Shown here: positions 1 through 9,987 of the stretch, piece by piece
How positions within the stretch are numbered: the first letter of the stretch is position 1
Layout of the letters: each line of letters starts with the position of its first letter
Origin: Glomus cerebriforme
Lineage: Eukaryota > Glomeromycota > Glomeromycetes > Glomerales > Glomeraceae
DNA length: 23,036 nucleotides
Direction: 5' to 3'
Assembly (NCBI GenBank): GCA_003550305.1
Contig: QKYT01000182.1
Coordinates: forward strand, 15,984-39,019
Position numbers and translations under genes: made by a program
Notes under the pieces: generated by a model
What the model saw: the letters and a program-made list of their open reading frames with translations, nothing else
The model's database searches: none
What the model was told of the DNA's origin: nothing

Positions 1-266
1 AAAAGAGAACATAAAAAAATTCGCGAAAATTCGCGGGAATTCGTTTTATTAAAGGTAATATTTTTGAGAATTCGAAGGTAAAGAACTATTTTAGGTCTAT
101 GAAACTCAAAATATAGCAAGTATAAGACCCATAGTCTATAACTGCAAAAAGAATTCGCAACGTTTATTATAAATTTTAAAGAGAGTTCGCAAAAAACTAT
201 AAAATTCGCGTGACTTTTAACACATCATCATGTGATTGTAGATCGCACCATTTTGAAAACGGCGAT
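1..266. other. AT-rich sequence, no gene seen
   Basis: No open frame of note is present. Positions 18-45 contain a short run of near-identical 10-bp steps built on AATTCGCG, and the TTCGC motif recurs several times up to about position 215. This may be a decayed simple repeat. Nothing else is recognisable. Confidence 0.4.
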
Positions 267-820
267 AATAAATGTTCTTATATTTAAAGTTAAAAAAATT
301 CCCCCCCTTCACCCTTCAAAATTACCTTTAAGAGACATGCCATTGGTACCAAAAGATCCGTTCATACAATAAAGAGAAAAAGAAGAACATTAATAAACGT
401 TCTTATATTAAAAAGTTAATAAAAACCCTTCCACCCTTTGAAATTACCTTCAAGTCAGTACCGAAAAGTCCGTTTCTACAAAAAAGAGAAAAAGAAGAAC
501 ATAAATAACATTCTTATTAAAAAAATTTCCTCTCCACCCTTCAAAATTACCTCCAAGAGATGTGCCATTGGGGCTGAAAGATCCATTCCTACAATAAAGA
601 AAAAGAGAAGAACGTTAATAAATATTCTTATATTAAAAAGTTAACAAAAACCCTTCCACCCTTGAAATTACCTTTAAATCAGTATGTTTTTACAAAAAAA
701 AGAAAAAAAAAAACATTAGTAACATTCTTAAAAAGTTAAAAAAAATCCCCCTCCATCCTTTGAAATTACCTCCAAGGGATGTGCCGTCAGTCTGTTCCTA
801 CAAAAGAATAAAACAAAGTT
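267..820. repeat. Tandem repeat, five units of about 100-125 bp, with alternating unit types
   Basis: Units begin near 267, 392, 504, 617 and 718. Each opens with an AATAAAYGTTCTTA-like stretch, followed by a C-rich block (CCCTTCCACCCTT-like), AAATTACCT, and an A-rich GAGAAAAAGAAGAAC end. Units 1, 3 and 5 carry an AAGAGATGTGCCATTGG-like segment. Units 2 and 4 lack it and instead have a shorter CAGTA segment. The array is therefore a dimeric higher-order repeat of about 214-236 bp (267-503, 504-717, then half a repeat). The 68-codon open frame across 438-644 follows the repeat and is not taken as a gene. Confidence 0.8.
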
Positions 821-1457
821 ATAAAGTAAAAAAGACATGTGTCATGATATTTTTCATTAGTAATATTATATAATAGTGTGGCTAAAACTTCAGCAATCTG
901 GATGAATCTGGATGCAATCTGAATGGATCCGCCAATTATCTGGATCAAAAATTAATTATGGATTGAACTAACGGATCACGAATTCATTTAGATTATAACA
1001 CTACAGATCACGGATTCATCCGGATTATAACACTACTACTAAGGAAAGTTGTATTAGCTCTAGAGGCATAATCATTGTATTAAAAGAATCAATGGACGGT
1101 ATTGGCTAATATAATGCTTTATAGAGAATAAATTTGCTCATATCAATATATTGAAACTGGTCTGACCATCATATTTTAATTATTGGTTTGTAGAAGTTGA
1201 CTATCTTATTTTCAGAGATCTCTAACATGAAAATATCTTCAAATTTATCATTAGAAATAATGCAATTGAGACTTATAACATTATTATTATTACTGGCGGA
1301 CATCTTATTTTCCTAAATACAAGGCCCATAATAAGAAAAAGCTAGCTCCTATGAAAATATATAAGTATATAAGTATAACTTCTGTTATATATACATCTTA
1401 ATTATTTTCACAGAATGTGTTACCCACAACCAATTGTAAAGTATGTGCAGTACATTC
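821..1457. other. Unassigned AT-rich intergenic sequence
   Basis: No coding region or RNA gene can be supported here. The stretch contains the short duplication at 973-1036 and variations on the word GGATCNNNAATTCAT between about 895 and 1036. The rest (1037-1457) has stops in all frames and shows no family I recognise. Confidence 0.4.
973..1036. repeat. 32-bp tandem duplication
   Basis: Two adjacent 32-bp units (973-1004 and 1005-1036) share GATCACG, ATTCAT and GATTATAACACTAC and differ at only about five positions. This is directly visible. No function is suggested. Confidence 0.85.
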
Positions 1458-1955
1458 TAATAAAAGAGGCTAACTAGCAAGACTCTCCCGATTAGCATAC
1501 AGATATTCATCCATGTCCTCCAGGAGATATCTTCATTATCTCAAAAAATATTTGGATCGATATTTAATCAGTACCATATGATCATCTGTGACACATCACC
1601 AGAAAACCTAATGATCATCACGTCACCCTTCTTAAAATAAACAAAACAACTCCTTAAGGGCCAATCAACAACAAGTTACACCAAACCAGCCTTAGACAAT
1701 CATTTTTTCCAGTACCCCCATCTCCCAAAAGAAAATGAAAAATACAAACAAAAAACGACCAAAGACTANGCCAAAGAAATAAAAATAAAAAAACAAAAAC
1801 AAAACAAAATAAAAAGGAATAAAATTAGGAAAAACAACTATATCTAGCCGCAAAAAACCTAAAGTAAATCTAAGGAATACACCAAACTTCACTCCAAAGA
1901 AAAGTTCTCACTCGCAAAACCCTTTGCAAACCTTTTGTCTATAAGAATCCAAAAT
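1458..1955. repeat. Unclassified interspersed repeat, left copy
   Basis: This stretch aligns in direct orientation with 22503-23036. Shared blocks include ACTCTCCCGATTAGCATACA, GTGACACATCACCAGAAAAC, AATGATCATCACGTCACC and CAACTATATCTAGCCGCAAA. The left copy lacks about 30-45 bp that the right copy carries after CTTCATTRT. Both minus-strand readings are Phe-rich low-complexity frames (for example 1692-1892), which look like by-products of T-rich sequence and not a protein. One ambiguous base (N) lies at 1769. Terminal structure cannot be judged because the other copy runs off the window, so an LTR, a DNA element or a duplicated gene flank all remain possible. Confidence 0.75.
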
Positions 1956-2216
1956 TAAGTAAAATCGTTCTCTTTCCTACAAAACTTTCTATTACTTCTC
2001 TTTTCTGACTCCAAAGAGATAAAACTTGTGCAATACTGGATAGCTTAGAATACCAGATGCTTCCAAAGGTATCGTTAAAGGTCATTATCCAAGAGTTGTA
2101 AAATGAAAATTGTGGGTATATTTAAAAATAATAAAACGCAAACAACCTAAACTATTTTATTAAACATTAAATATGTGAAAAATTTGGTCAGAATTTTTTG
2201 AGAAAGAGTGGCCCTT
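1956..2216. other. Spacer between the unclassified repeat and LINE A
   Basis: AT-rich, with no gene. The last 50 bases (about 2165-2216) loosely resemble the 5' end of the LINEs in this window (a GGNCAGA word, then GAAAGAGT), so they may be a decayed older LINE head that served as the insertion site for LINE A. Confidence 0.35.
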
Positions 2217-2232
2217 CTCAATATTGGCAGAG
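2217..2232 (-). repeat. LINE target-site copy 1 (3' flank of LINE A)
   Basis: Minus-strand sequence CTCTGCCAATATTGAG directly follows the A-rich tail of LINE A. It differs by two bases from the copies at 21292 and 22129, and is the most diverged of the four. Confidence 0.7.
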
Positions 2233-2479
2233 TTTTTTTTTTTATTGTTAACAGCATATTTTATTTAATAAAATTAATCAAGAAAAATACAAATAATAAA
2301 CATAAACAAAATATATGGATCTCATCGTTATCTAGTTTACATAAAGTAAAATTATAAAAAGTAAAAACTAATCTATAAAGCTACACTATAAATCTAACAT
2401 AACAATATACCCAATAAACTACTTTGCAATGAGAGGTAGCAACCAAGTCAACCATCCCGAGAGTATCCCCTCCAGTTCC
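2233..2479 (-). other. LINE A 3' UTR and A-rich tail
   Basis: This follows the ORF2 stop at 2480-2482. It starts with about 35 further open codons, conserved in copies B and C after the same TAA, then an AT-rich stretch with AATAAA-like words and a terminal A-run joined to the target sequence. It is probably the RNA end recognised by the RT. Confidence 0.6.
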
Positions 2480-5400
2480 TTAAATAAAGTTAAAGGAGAG
2501 CCGTAACTTAACATCCCGAACTGTCAGATCCATCAGAGGACCATTTGGTCCAAAAGTTTATTCCAGGAGGTACCAAGGGAAAATGCTTTATCAAGCAAGT
2601 CTGGTACTAAGGCTGAGGTCGGCGATGGGAGCCTTGAAACCCGAGCAGCATCGGCGGGAGCACATGACATGAGAATGTCTCTAGCAGGAAGCTTAGAGGC
2701 CATTATGTGGTAACGAGAGAGCCAAGTTTGGTGAAAGAAGTCACGTTACAACTTCGTCATCTCGGAGCAAAGAAGATTCTTGATAGAAATTGTGGAAAAA
2801 CCAAGCAAGAGGAAAAAGGCCGTGAGAGAACGTGGAACGAACCCCTGTAAAAAGAGTAAAGGCCATAGTGAAGAATCTGGAAGAGAAGACCAAATAGATA
2901 AGTTGAAGAACGCTTAATAAGAAGGGAAGGTGGAAACATCTTTATTGAAGCGTTTAGACCATGAGGCGATAATTGAGTTAAGTAAAGAATCTTTAAATAA
3001 CTGGAAAAGAGCTGGGAAATTAGAGTGAGGTAAAGGCGGGCTATCAGGAAGTTCAGCAGCCCTAATCGAAGCTGAGCAGTCCACAAGATAAAATAAGGAT
3101 TCAGGACAGGCTTGGCAAAAGAAACACAACAATTCTTGTTGAGAATAACAAGGATGACGCAGGTTCATAATATACATAGTCGGGAGTTCCAAAAATTTTA
3201 ACTTGAAGCGAAAAAAGGAATGGGCAATACAACGTTCTTGAGCTTTGGAAGGAGACAGATCAGAACAAGGGACAAAATAATTCAGAATGGACCAAGACAA
3301 ATCCCAATCAATCAAATCAAACAAAGGGGATAAATAAGAGAATCTATTTAATGACAAAACATTAACAAATTCGTGGTAGGAGAGATAACTATCAAAAGTC
3401 CTATGAAAAGGAAGAGTAATTCTCAAGGAATTAAAGGAAAAGGAAGTCACCAAAGAAGAAGGAAAAGATAAAGAGACTTTATCAAGTGAAGAAAAATCCA
3501 AACGGTGTGAACAATCATGCGCCATGGAGTTAGTAAGATTATGTAAGTAATTATCAGAATGCGAGGTAACTTTGTGCATAGTGAAGGATAAGTTTTTAGA
3601 TATTAAAAATTTAACAAAAATCGACCAAAGGAAATGTTTTTGGAAGGAGGTCAGTGAAATGTTAGGGTTATCAAGGAGGGAATTAATGCCATTGAGAACA
3701 GACATGCTGTCAGTGTAAATATGCAAATGGGCATTATCAGGGATAAAGGAACAAATTAAAATTAGCGGAGCTAATTCCGAAATTAGAGAGGAAGCAATAG
3801 GATAATAAATAGGAACAGCGAGAGAATGTAAAACAACATTCTCAGAATTAGATTGAACCCAGGCACAAGAAAGGCGGGGGGAACCATCAATGATAATAAA
3901 AGAACTATCAATATAATAATAATAAGAATTAGAAGGAGAAACGTGGAAGTGGGAAAAAGTGGGATTATTATTGATAGGGACAGGGAAGAGATAATTCTAT
4001 TAAAATTTTGGGAAATAGAAAAATTGGAAACCAGAGAAGAAAGTTGTGAGGAAACAGTTTTAATAGAAACTTTGAATGACATAGAATCCAATCGCTTTAA
4101 ACGATACTATGAAACGGTAGGGAGAATCACCGTAAAATATAAGTCAATCGAAAAGGAACAGTGGATAGGACCCAATTTCTTGAGGCGTAGAGTGTAAGTT
4201 GGTATTCAAAGAACAACCTGGGTATTGTTGAAGACCTAACAACTGGAAAACAGGAGTATGCGAGGAGTCAGATGGAGGAGCCAGAACCCAATAGTCAATA
4301 AAAGCAATATGGGCTCTAGGAATATATTTAAAAATATGGCCAAAATTTGTGCGTGAAGCAGAAGGAAGCCAATTAGCAATCCAATGGAAACCGAAATGCT
4401 TGTTAGGATGATTGAACGGAATAGACTGATAGGGAATATTGAGGAGGAACTATCATCCAAAATAAATTCAGATCAGAGTCAACATGAAACAGCCACATTA
4501 GTGCAAATCTTGGAGGTGGTAAACTTGTACCATAAAGGAGGAACAGCATGATGGCGGAAAGAGTAATGAAAAGATAATTCCTTCCAATCCATCAAATAAG
4601 TACCGTCATAAGACAAAATCTGTGATAGAAAGAGAATACTTTTATTACGAAGAGAAGAAAGACATTTAGTATGAGAAGAACTAAGGATATCATGAATGGG
4701 AACAGAATCACCCATAATCGGGTCTAATAATAAAGAAGAGGAGATATCATTAAACCCAAAATGATAGGAACAAAGGTGCCGAAAAACATTAAAGAAGAAA
4801 TCATGTTTAGCATCCAATCAATGATAGAGAGAGGGCACAAAGGTGTCCATAGGGCTTCTTGTAAAGAGGCGATACGGAATTGTAATAATAAGGAAAAAAC
4901 ATTGGAAGAATTAAGACCAGTGTAAATATCAACACCAGCTTGTTTAAGCAGTTCCAAATGAAGCGAGGAAATATTAAAACAAGTAGAGGAAAAAAGAAGA
5001 GCATCAGGAAACGTATAAGCTAATTTTAGCTTATTTTTAAAAATTCATTTGAAAGGGGACATGAAAGAGGAGCATTTGGTAGGGGAAACAAAGGTTACTT
5101 GAGACCGATAGGCAACTTTGGAAAATAGCACAATATTGTGCAAATAAGTAAGCTGAGCAGGAGAAAGGCGTTTATACCAGATAGTCTCAGTAAATGAAGT
5201 ATAATCCTGTTTTATCTGGGAAAAGACAAATGAGGAGGTAAGGTGAAGATTAAACCAAACACCTAAAAATCTAAATGAAGCCGAAGGAAGAATAAGGGAA
5301 ATGGAAATAGTCGAAGGGATATGGCCAAACGAAATAAAATCTGGGGAGTACTTTGAAATGGGAAAAGTGATCGGCAAGGAAAAAGAAATAATGTTTGAAG

Positions 5401-7910
5401 TCAAAACATATTTCTTATGATTAGCTGAGGTATTATTCAAGTAATAAAATTCTTCCGTAATACTCAGGAGGTGAGCCAAACCAGCTGAAGAAGAAGAAAT
5501 CAAAGTTGAATCATCTATATATGTTAAATTGGAAAAGGAAAGAGAATCCTGATGAAGGGAACAAGGAGAAACAGAGGTCAACTTGGAAATAGAAAGTTCA
5601 TAGGGAGAAGAGGCAGCAAGGTTAAGTTTAGTGAGTAAAGGATCCAAATAAATAACCCAGAGGAGCGGGGAAATGATTTCACCTTGATCGAAGCCAATTT
5701 TGACATGATATCGATCAGAAAGGCCGAACGGAGTAATAACAGAGTTTTGCCTGCTAGTAAATAGGGAAATAATAAATTTAATAGCGAGGTCAGGAATTTT
5801 GAGACAGAGCAAAGCAAGACGAAGCATGCTAAGATTGATGGAATTGAAAGCTTTGCTGATGTCTTGAGAGAAAATCCACAAGGGTTTCTTGCGATATTTA
5901 GCGTCATAGATAATAGATTCCAAAGTAAAGATAGGTTCTTTACAGGAACTACCAGGAAGGTCAGCAAAATTGCAGCCTTGAAGAACATGGTGGCAAGAGA
6001 GAATTTTAGAGAGACGATTGGTAAAAACCTTAACCGTGGCTTTACGAAGGGTCTCCAAAAGAGTAATAGGCCGAGTGTTAGGGAGCTTGCATTCCCAGTC
6101 CTGAGGCTTGGGAATGGGATACACAGAAGTAAGCCACCAGTCATCAGGAATAGAACCTGATTCACGGCATAAAGACATAAGTTTAAGCATGCACAACTTG
6201 GTAGACGGACCACAATATTTTAACATTTCATAAGAAATGCCAGAGGGACCAGGAGCCTTTTCACAAGGGATAGAGGCAAGAACTGAAGAAAATTCATCTT
6301 GGAAAACAGGAGAACAAAGGAACTGATAAATGTCAGAATTAATTTCTGGGATAGGAAAATAGCGGACATGCCATTTTTCTGGGAAGGAGAACAACTGTAA
6401 GAGATCATAATGAGAAACAGGAGAATGGACAAAGTTTTGAAAATGAGAAATAACAGCATCATTAATGTCCGTGGGGCTGGTAACTAAACGATGGTCATGG
6501 TCAGAAGAACGAATAAGAATTCGATCAAGGGTAATGCAACGACGAGAACGTTGTAAAGCTGAGGAGATAAAGGCACATTTGTGCGAATCAAAATCATTGA
6601 TACGTTTGTCCGTGAAATCTTCAATCTGAAAAAGTTAGAATTGAGACAATTTGACCTTGAGAAGAGATTTAATAAAATGCTTAACAGATTGAAGGTCAGT
6701 TAGTACAGCATGACTGTTAAAGAGATTAATGCGATGAGGAAAGAAGAAGCAGGGAAATTTGAAGTAGAGTCCAGAAAATTGAGGAAAGAAAGAATATTAT
6801 CAAAAGATTTCAAATAATCTGTCCATGAAAGAAAAATCTTGGGTGAGGATAAAGGATCCAAACATCTTGCAGGGATCTTAAAAGTATGAATAATAGTAGA
6901 AAGGGTAGACAGAAAAAAAAACAGCCTTTTCAGATGAGGAGGATAAGAGGAACAGAAAGTATTAGAAACTTTCCGTTTGGGCAAACACTCATGAGCGGAG
7001 TTTAAAATAATGTGATGAATGAAGGACCATAAAGGTTTCATACAGGAAAAGGAAGCAGGGCGGCTATAAGAATTATATTTAGCTTCAGTGAGATCAGAAA
7101 ATTTAGACCAGGTCTCTGGAAGAACGGAGTTGTAATTAAAAACAAACTGAACTTGCGAATGGCATGTAAGAATCGCAGAAGAAAGAGTATTACAAAATAA
7201 TCTGGAGGCAAGGTAATTAATGACCATTAAATGATCAGAAGAGTGGAATGAGGAAGACGTATTCCAAACTTCAGTATGGCATACATCAGCTTTCAAAGCA
7301 GGATAATTATACCAAATGTGAATATGGAGAAAGGAAATTATTGAAATTCTGGAAATATGTGAAAACATGAGTAGAATTTGATAAAGTAGGGGGATTCTTC
7401 AAATGAAAGTTGAGAAGATAATGATAAAATTTGTGAAAAAGCGGGGACTGAGAAGCCAAAATATTATCTGGGTCAAAATTAAGGTCCCCCATTAGAATGA
7501 GTTTAAGATTGTGATGAGAAGCATCTTGGAAAATAGAATGAAGCTCTTGAATAGTAGCCAAGAGTTCAGCTTTATTGGCTAAGGAATAGGGAGATAAATA
7601 AGCATTTATAATTCTGAGTTTTAGAGAAGAAAAATAGACATCTAAATAGATAATCTGAGATTTCCATCAAACACAATTTTGAACATGAGAGGTAAAAAGT
7701 TGGGAGGTAATCGGTCATAATCGTCAATATTACTAGGAAATGGAAACTATTTTAAGTCTGGAGCGCATATTTATTTTTATAATTTATTATCAACCAATCA
7801 AATTTAAGATATGTGACCGGACAAATGAAAATCGCCACGTGATCATAATGATTATCACCTTGCGTAAAAATATATTGTCCTTCGCTTCGCTCCAGACAAT
7901 TAATGTTCAT
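2480..7910 (-). pseudogene. LINE A ORF2: endonuclease-RT-RNase H polyprotein, broken
   Basis: This would encode the retrotransposition enzyme, which nicks target DNA and reverse-transcribes the element RNA. The ATG at 7910 survives, but the MITE-like insert follows within a few codons and the endonuclease N terminus is deleted. The endonuclease C-terminal half remains (about 7670-7200), with IIYLDVYF, INAYLSP, the catalytic GDLNF block and SSDH. The RT is open from 6634 to 5045: KAPGPSGISYEML, RPITLLETLRK, motif A QDISKAFNSI (second Asp replaced by Asn), motif B GFDQGEIISPLLW, motif C YIDD, then FRFLGV. A frameshift and stops near 5045-5010 separate it from the connector (5004-4236). RNase H lies at about 3940-3500 and a Cys-rich tail (CFFCQACPES) follows. 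Defects include a TGA at about 7672, frameshifts near 7345, 5040 and 3985, a TAA at 6635-6637 and a stop at 2914. Confidence 0.88.
7756..7897. mobile_element. MITE-like element nested in LINE A
   Basis: A 142-bp AT-rich, non-coding insert bounded by perfect 10-bp terminal inverted repeats: GTCTGGAGCG at 7756-7765 and CGCTCCAGAC at 7888-7897. Copy B has no counterpart at this place, where ORF2 begins (ATG at 7910). The inserted segment may extend to about 7727, because the LINE match resumes only there. Flanking AT-rich bases (TTTTAA on one side, AATTAA on the other) give no unambiguous target duplication. Size, ends and absence from the sister copy support a MITE. The superfamily is not assignable. 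Confidence 0.6.
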
Positions 7911-7944
7911 TAATAAAGGAATGAAAGAAGATCATAGAAGGGGT

Positions 7945-9612
7945 TTAAGGAAAATGGGCAGAGCCACTTGAACTAGGAAAATGAGCAGAAAGTCATTTAG
8001 CTAAATCACAAAATTCAGAAGAAATATCATTAACTAAAGAGTGGGTAGAAGCTGCAGACTGTTTGAGAGCATCTAATTCGGCCTGCAGGTCCTTTGAAAC
8101 TAAAGGGGAAGATGGACGAGCAGAGGGAGTAATACTAGAGGAAGAAAGATCTACTAGAACAGGGTCGGGATGTGTAGAAGTACCATCAGCGTCATTCATC
8201 AACACATCTGAAGATACAGTGGAGGAAGGGGATCCTGAAGATGAGGATTTCACCGCGTCAGTGAAAGATTTTCCAGAGGAAACCTTAGAGGCCAGCTTGC
8301 GATGTTAAGCGGGCGATATTTAGAATAAAGATTAGTAAACGCAGGATTCTGCGAAGAGGGGATTTGGGCCTAAGAGAGTATTTAGCTAGGTCACAGTCAA
8401 GCTTGCCACAATTGTGACACAAAAGTTTGCATTAGGACGGTTAGAACTAAGCAAGAGGGCGGCCATTAAAAGCACAGGAGATTTCAATTGCATTTTGTAA
8501 CACTTCCTCGGAAGCAAAAGTCACGTGACAAAAGGGCTTACGTTGATGAGACGTAACAAAATAGGAAAAAGTAATAGATTTGGCCAAATCAGCTTCAGCA
8601 ATAGCAGAAAGTTCAGCTTTGATCACATTGGAGGGGAACCCAAATAGAACAGCAACATGGGTACGACGGAGTTGCTTTTATTCCAGAAAAAAAGAGGAAG
8701 GATTGACATGGACGAAAAGGCCCATGCAAAGAACTCCCCAGTGATCAGATTAGAACGAATCAAGAGCAGCGGAGTTGTCATAAGTAATTTTGGCACGTTG
8801 AAATAAATTTTTAGTAATAATAACACATTTGGTGATATTACAATAATGAGAAAAGGTGCCTAAAAGCTGAGGATGGGTAATGTCTAGGGGAATATCTGAG
8901 ACTTGCAGGGATCTACTGCATGCATCTTAGCATAGAGCCGCAGGATCATGCACATGGAAAAGCAGATTTTCCAAATCGGAGATAAGGAAGGAAATCAATT
9001 TGTCCCTGTATTCAGCAAATCTAAAGCTAACGATGATCTGTTTACTATCTGCAGAACCTGAACAGCATACGCTGTTACTAAATGAGGAATATTTGGAAAT
9101 GTAGCGATCGATCGCAGTGCAAAGTGCTAAATTGGTCTTGAATTTTTCGAGGAGGAAAGGAAAGAATTTGGAGCCGCAGCAGTGAAGAAAATTGAAGAGA
9201 ATACTTGAACAGCGGCGTCAAGAGAGACATCCTCATCATTAGTAACTTTAGCTTTACCATTAAAGGCAGAAGACATTGCATGGATAGAGTCATCTACCAT
9301 TTCCACGTGCGAAGTGGAAGGGAGAGGAGTAGAGGAAGAGGGAACGAAAGGAGTAGCAACTGGAGAAAAAGAGGTATCTTGTTGAGGAACGAGGCTAGAG
9401 ATGGAAGGGAAAGCAAAGTGCTCATCCATATTGGCATCAGTAGTAGTCCGTGCCCATTTATTAGGGGCAAGAGGAGGGAAGGAGGGAACGGAACTAGTAG
9501 TGTTATTAGAACCAGAAGTTTTGGGCAAAAAAGAACCAGAAGACCCAGAGGCAGAAGGCTTAGGGTCGGGTTGTTTATCAGCTTTGTTTTGACCAGAACG
9601 CTTGCAAGTTAT
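7945..9612 (-). pseudogene. LINE A ORF1: gag-like RNA-binding protein, broken
   Basis: ORF1 proteins of LINEs coat the element RNA and help its return to the nucleus. The copy starts at 9612 by alignment with copy B, but the start codon is ATA here, not ATG. An open N-terminal part rich in Ser, Pro and Thr (9612-9127) ends at a one-base deletion near 9150. A later frame encodes an RRM-like segment with a stop after HDPAAL (near 8930). The Cys knuckle near 8410-8450 reads C-X2-C-X4-C-X4-Y, having lost its last Cys. About 290 bp encoding a helical region is missing near 8231-8245. The C-terminal frame 8253-7993 (Ser-rich, then a helical stretch around LQAELDALKQS) meets a TGA at 7993-7995 where copy B has CAA. 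The final TAA equivalent to that of copy B is at 7945-7947. Confidence 0.8.
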
Positions 9613-9724
9613 GGTTAAAATAGAACAGTAAAGTTTATAGAAAAGTTGTAAAGAAATTAAATGAAAAATAAAATTAAATTTTCTTTAGCAAAAAATGGGC
9701 AGAGTGGAGTGGGAAAGAGTTTTT
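9613..9724 (-). other. LINE A 5' UTR
   Basis: This 112-bp AT-rich leader aligns along its whole length with the leader of LINE B (21182-21291). It starts in the sense direction with AAAAACTCTTTCCCACTCC and contains ACTCTGCCCA. The shared start point defines the 5' end of the family. Confidence 0.7.
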
Positions 9725-9740
9725 CCCAATATTGGCAGAA
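9725..9740 (-). repeat. LINE target-site copy 2 (between B tail and A head)
   Basis: Plus-strand CCCAATATTGGCAGAA; one mismatch from the copies at 21292 and 22129. It lies exactly between the A-rich tail of LINE B (9741) and the 5' end of LINE A (9724). Confidence 0.75.
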
Positions 9741-9987
9741 TTTTTTTTGTTATTAACAGTATATTTTATTCAATAAAATTATTCAAAAGTACAAAAACAA
9801 ATAATAAACATAAACAAAATATATGGATCTCGTCATTATCTAGTTTGCATAAAGTAAAATTATAAAAAGTAAAAACTAATCTATAAAGCTACACTATAAA
9901 CCTAACATAACAACATACCCAATATACTACTTCACAATGAGAGGTAGCAACCAGGTTGACCATCCTGAGAGTATCCCCTCCAATCTC

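Larger units (their letters stand above)
2233..9724 (-). mobile_element. LINE retrotransposon copy A, complete at both ends but internally deleted
   Basis: A non-LTR element on the minus strand, about 7.5 kb. In sense order it has a 5' UTR (9724-9613), ORF1 (9612-7945), ORF2 (7910-2480), a short 3' UTR and an A-rich tail ending at 2233. Its 5' end starts at the same sequence as copy B (AAACTCTTTYCCACTCC-like). Compared with B it lacks about 290 bp of ORF1 (near 8231-8245) and about 380 bp of the endonuclease N terminus (near 7707), and it carries a MITE-like insert at 7756-7897. The APE endonuclease-RT-RNase H order fits the I/Tad-like LINE groups; the exact clade is not determined. It is flanked by target-site copies at 2217 and 9725. 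Stops and frameshifts make it non-autonomous. Confidence 0.9.

Noticed and set aside
267..820. CRISPR-like array
   Set aside because: Units of over 100 bp adjoin without unique spacers, and the context is eukaryotic.
1150..1320. Possible endonuclease remnant (a reading with WSDHHILIIGL)
   Set aside because: One SDH-like motif in an AT-rich stretch with stops around it and no second endonuclease block; too weak to call.
1692..1892. Phe-rich minus-strand frame, with relatives at 22645-23027, as a membrane protein
   Set aside because: Low-complexity translation of T-rich sequence, with N bases, an indel between copies and no consistent frame.
2757..3086. Minus-strand 109-codon frame overlapping the ORF2 tail
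   Set aside because: Its upstream part is a shifted reading of the Cys-rich tail of ORF2. The downstream part is ORF2 after a frame change. It is not a separate gene.
5864..6160. Plus-strand frame opposite the RT domain (also 16968-17249)
   Set aside because: Similar in both LINE copies, but only because the RT codons on the other strand are conserved. No independent signal.
9205..9618. Plus-strand frame of 137 codons opposite LINE A ORF1
   Set aside because: It is antisense to a recognised pseudogene, Arg/Gly-rich by codon complement, and not conserved as a frame in copy B.
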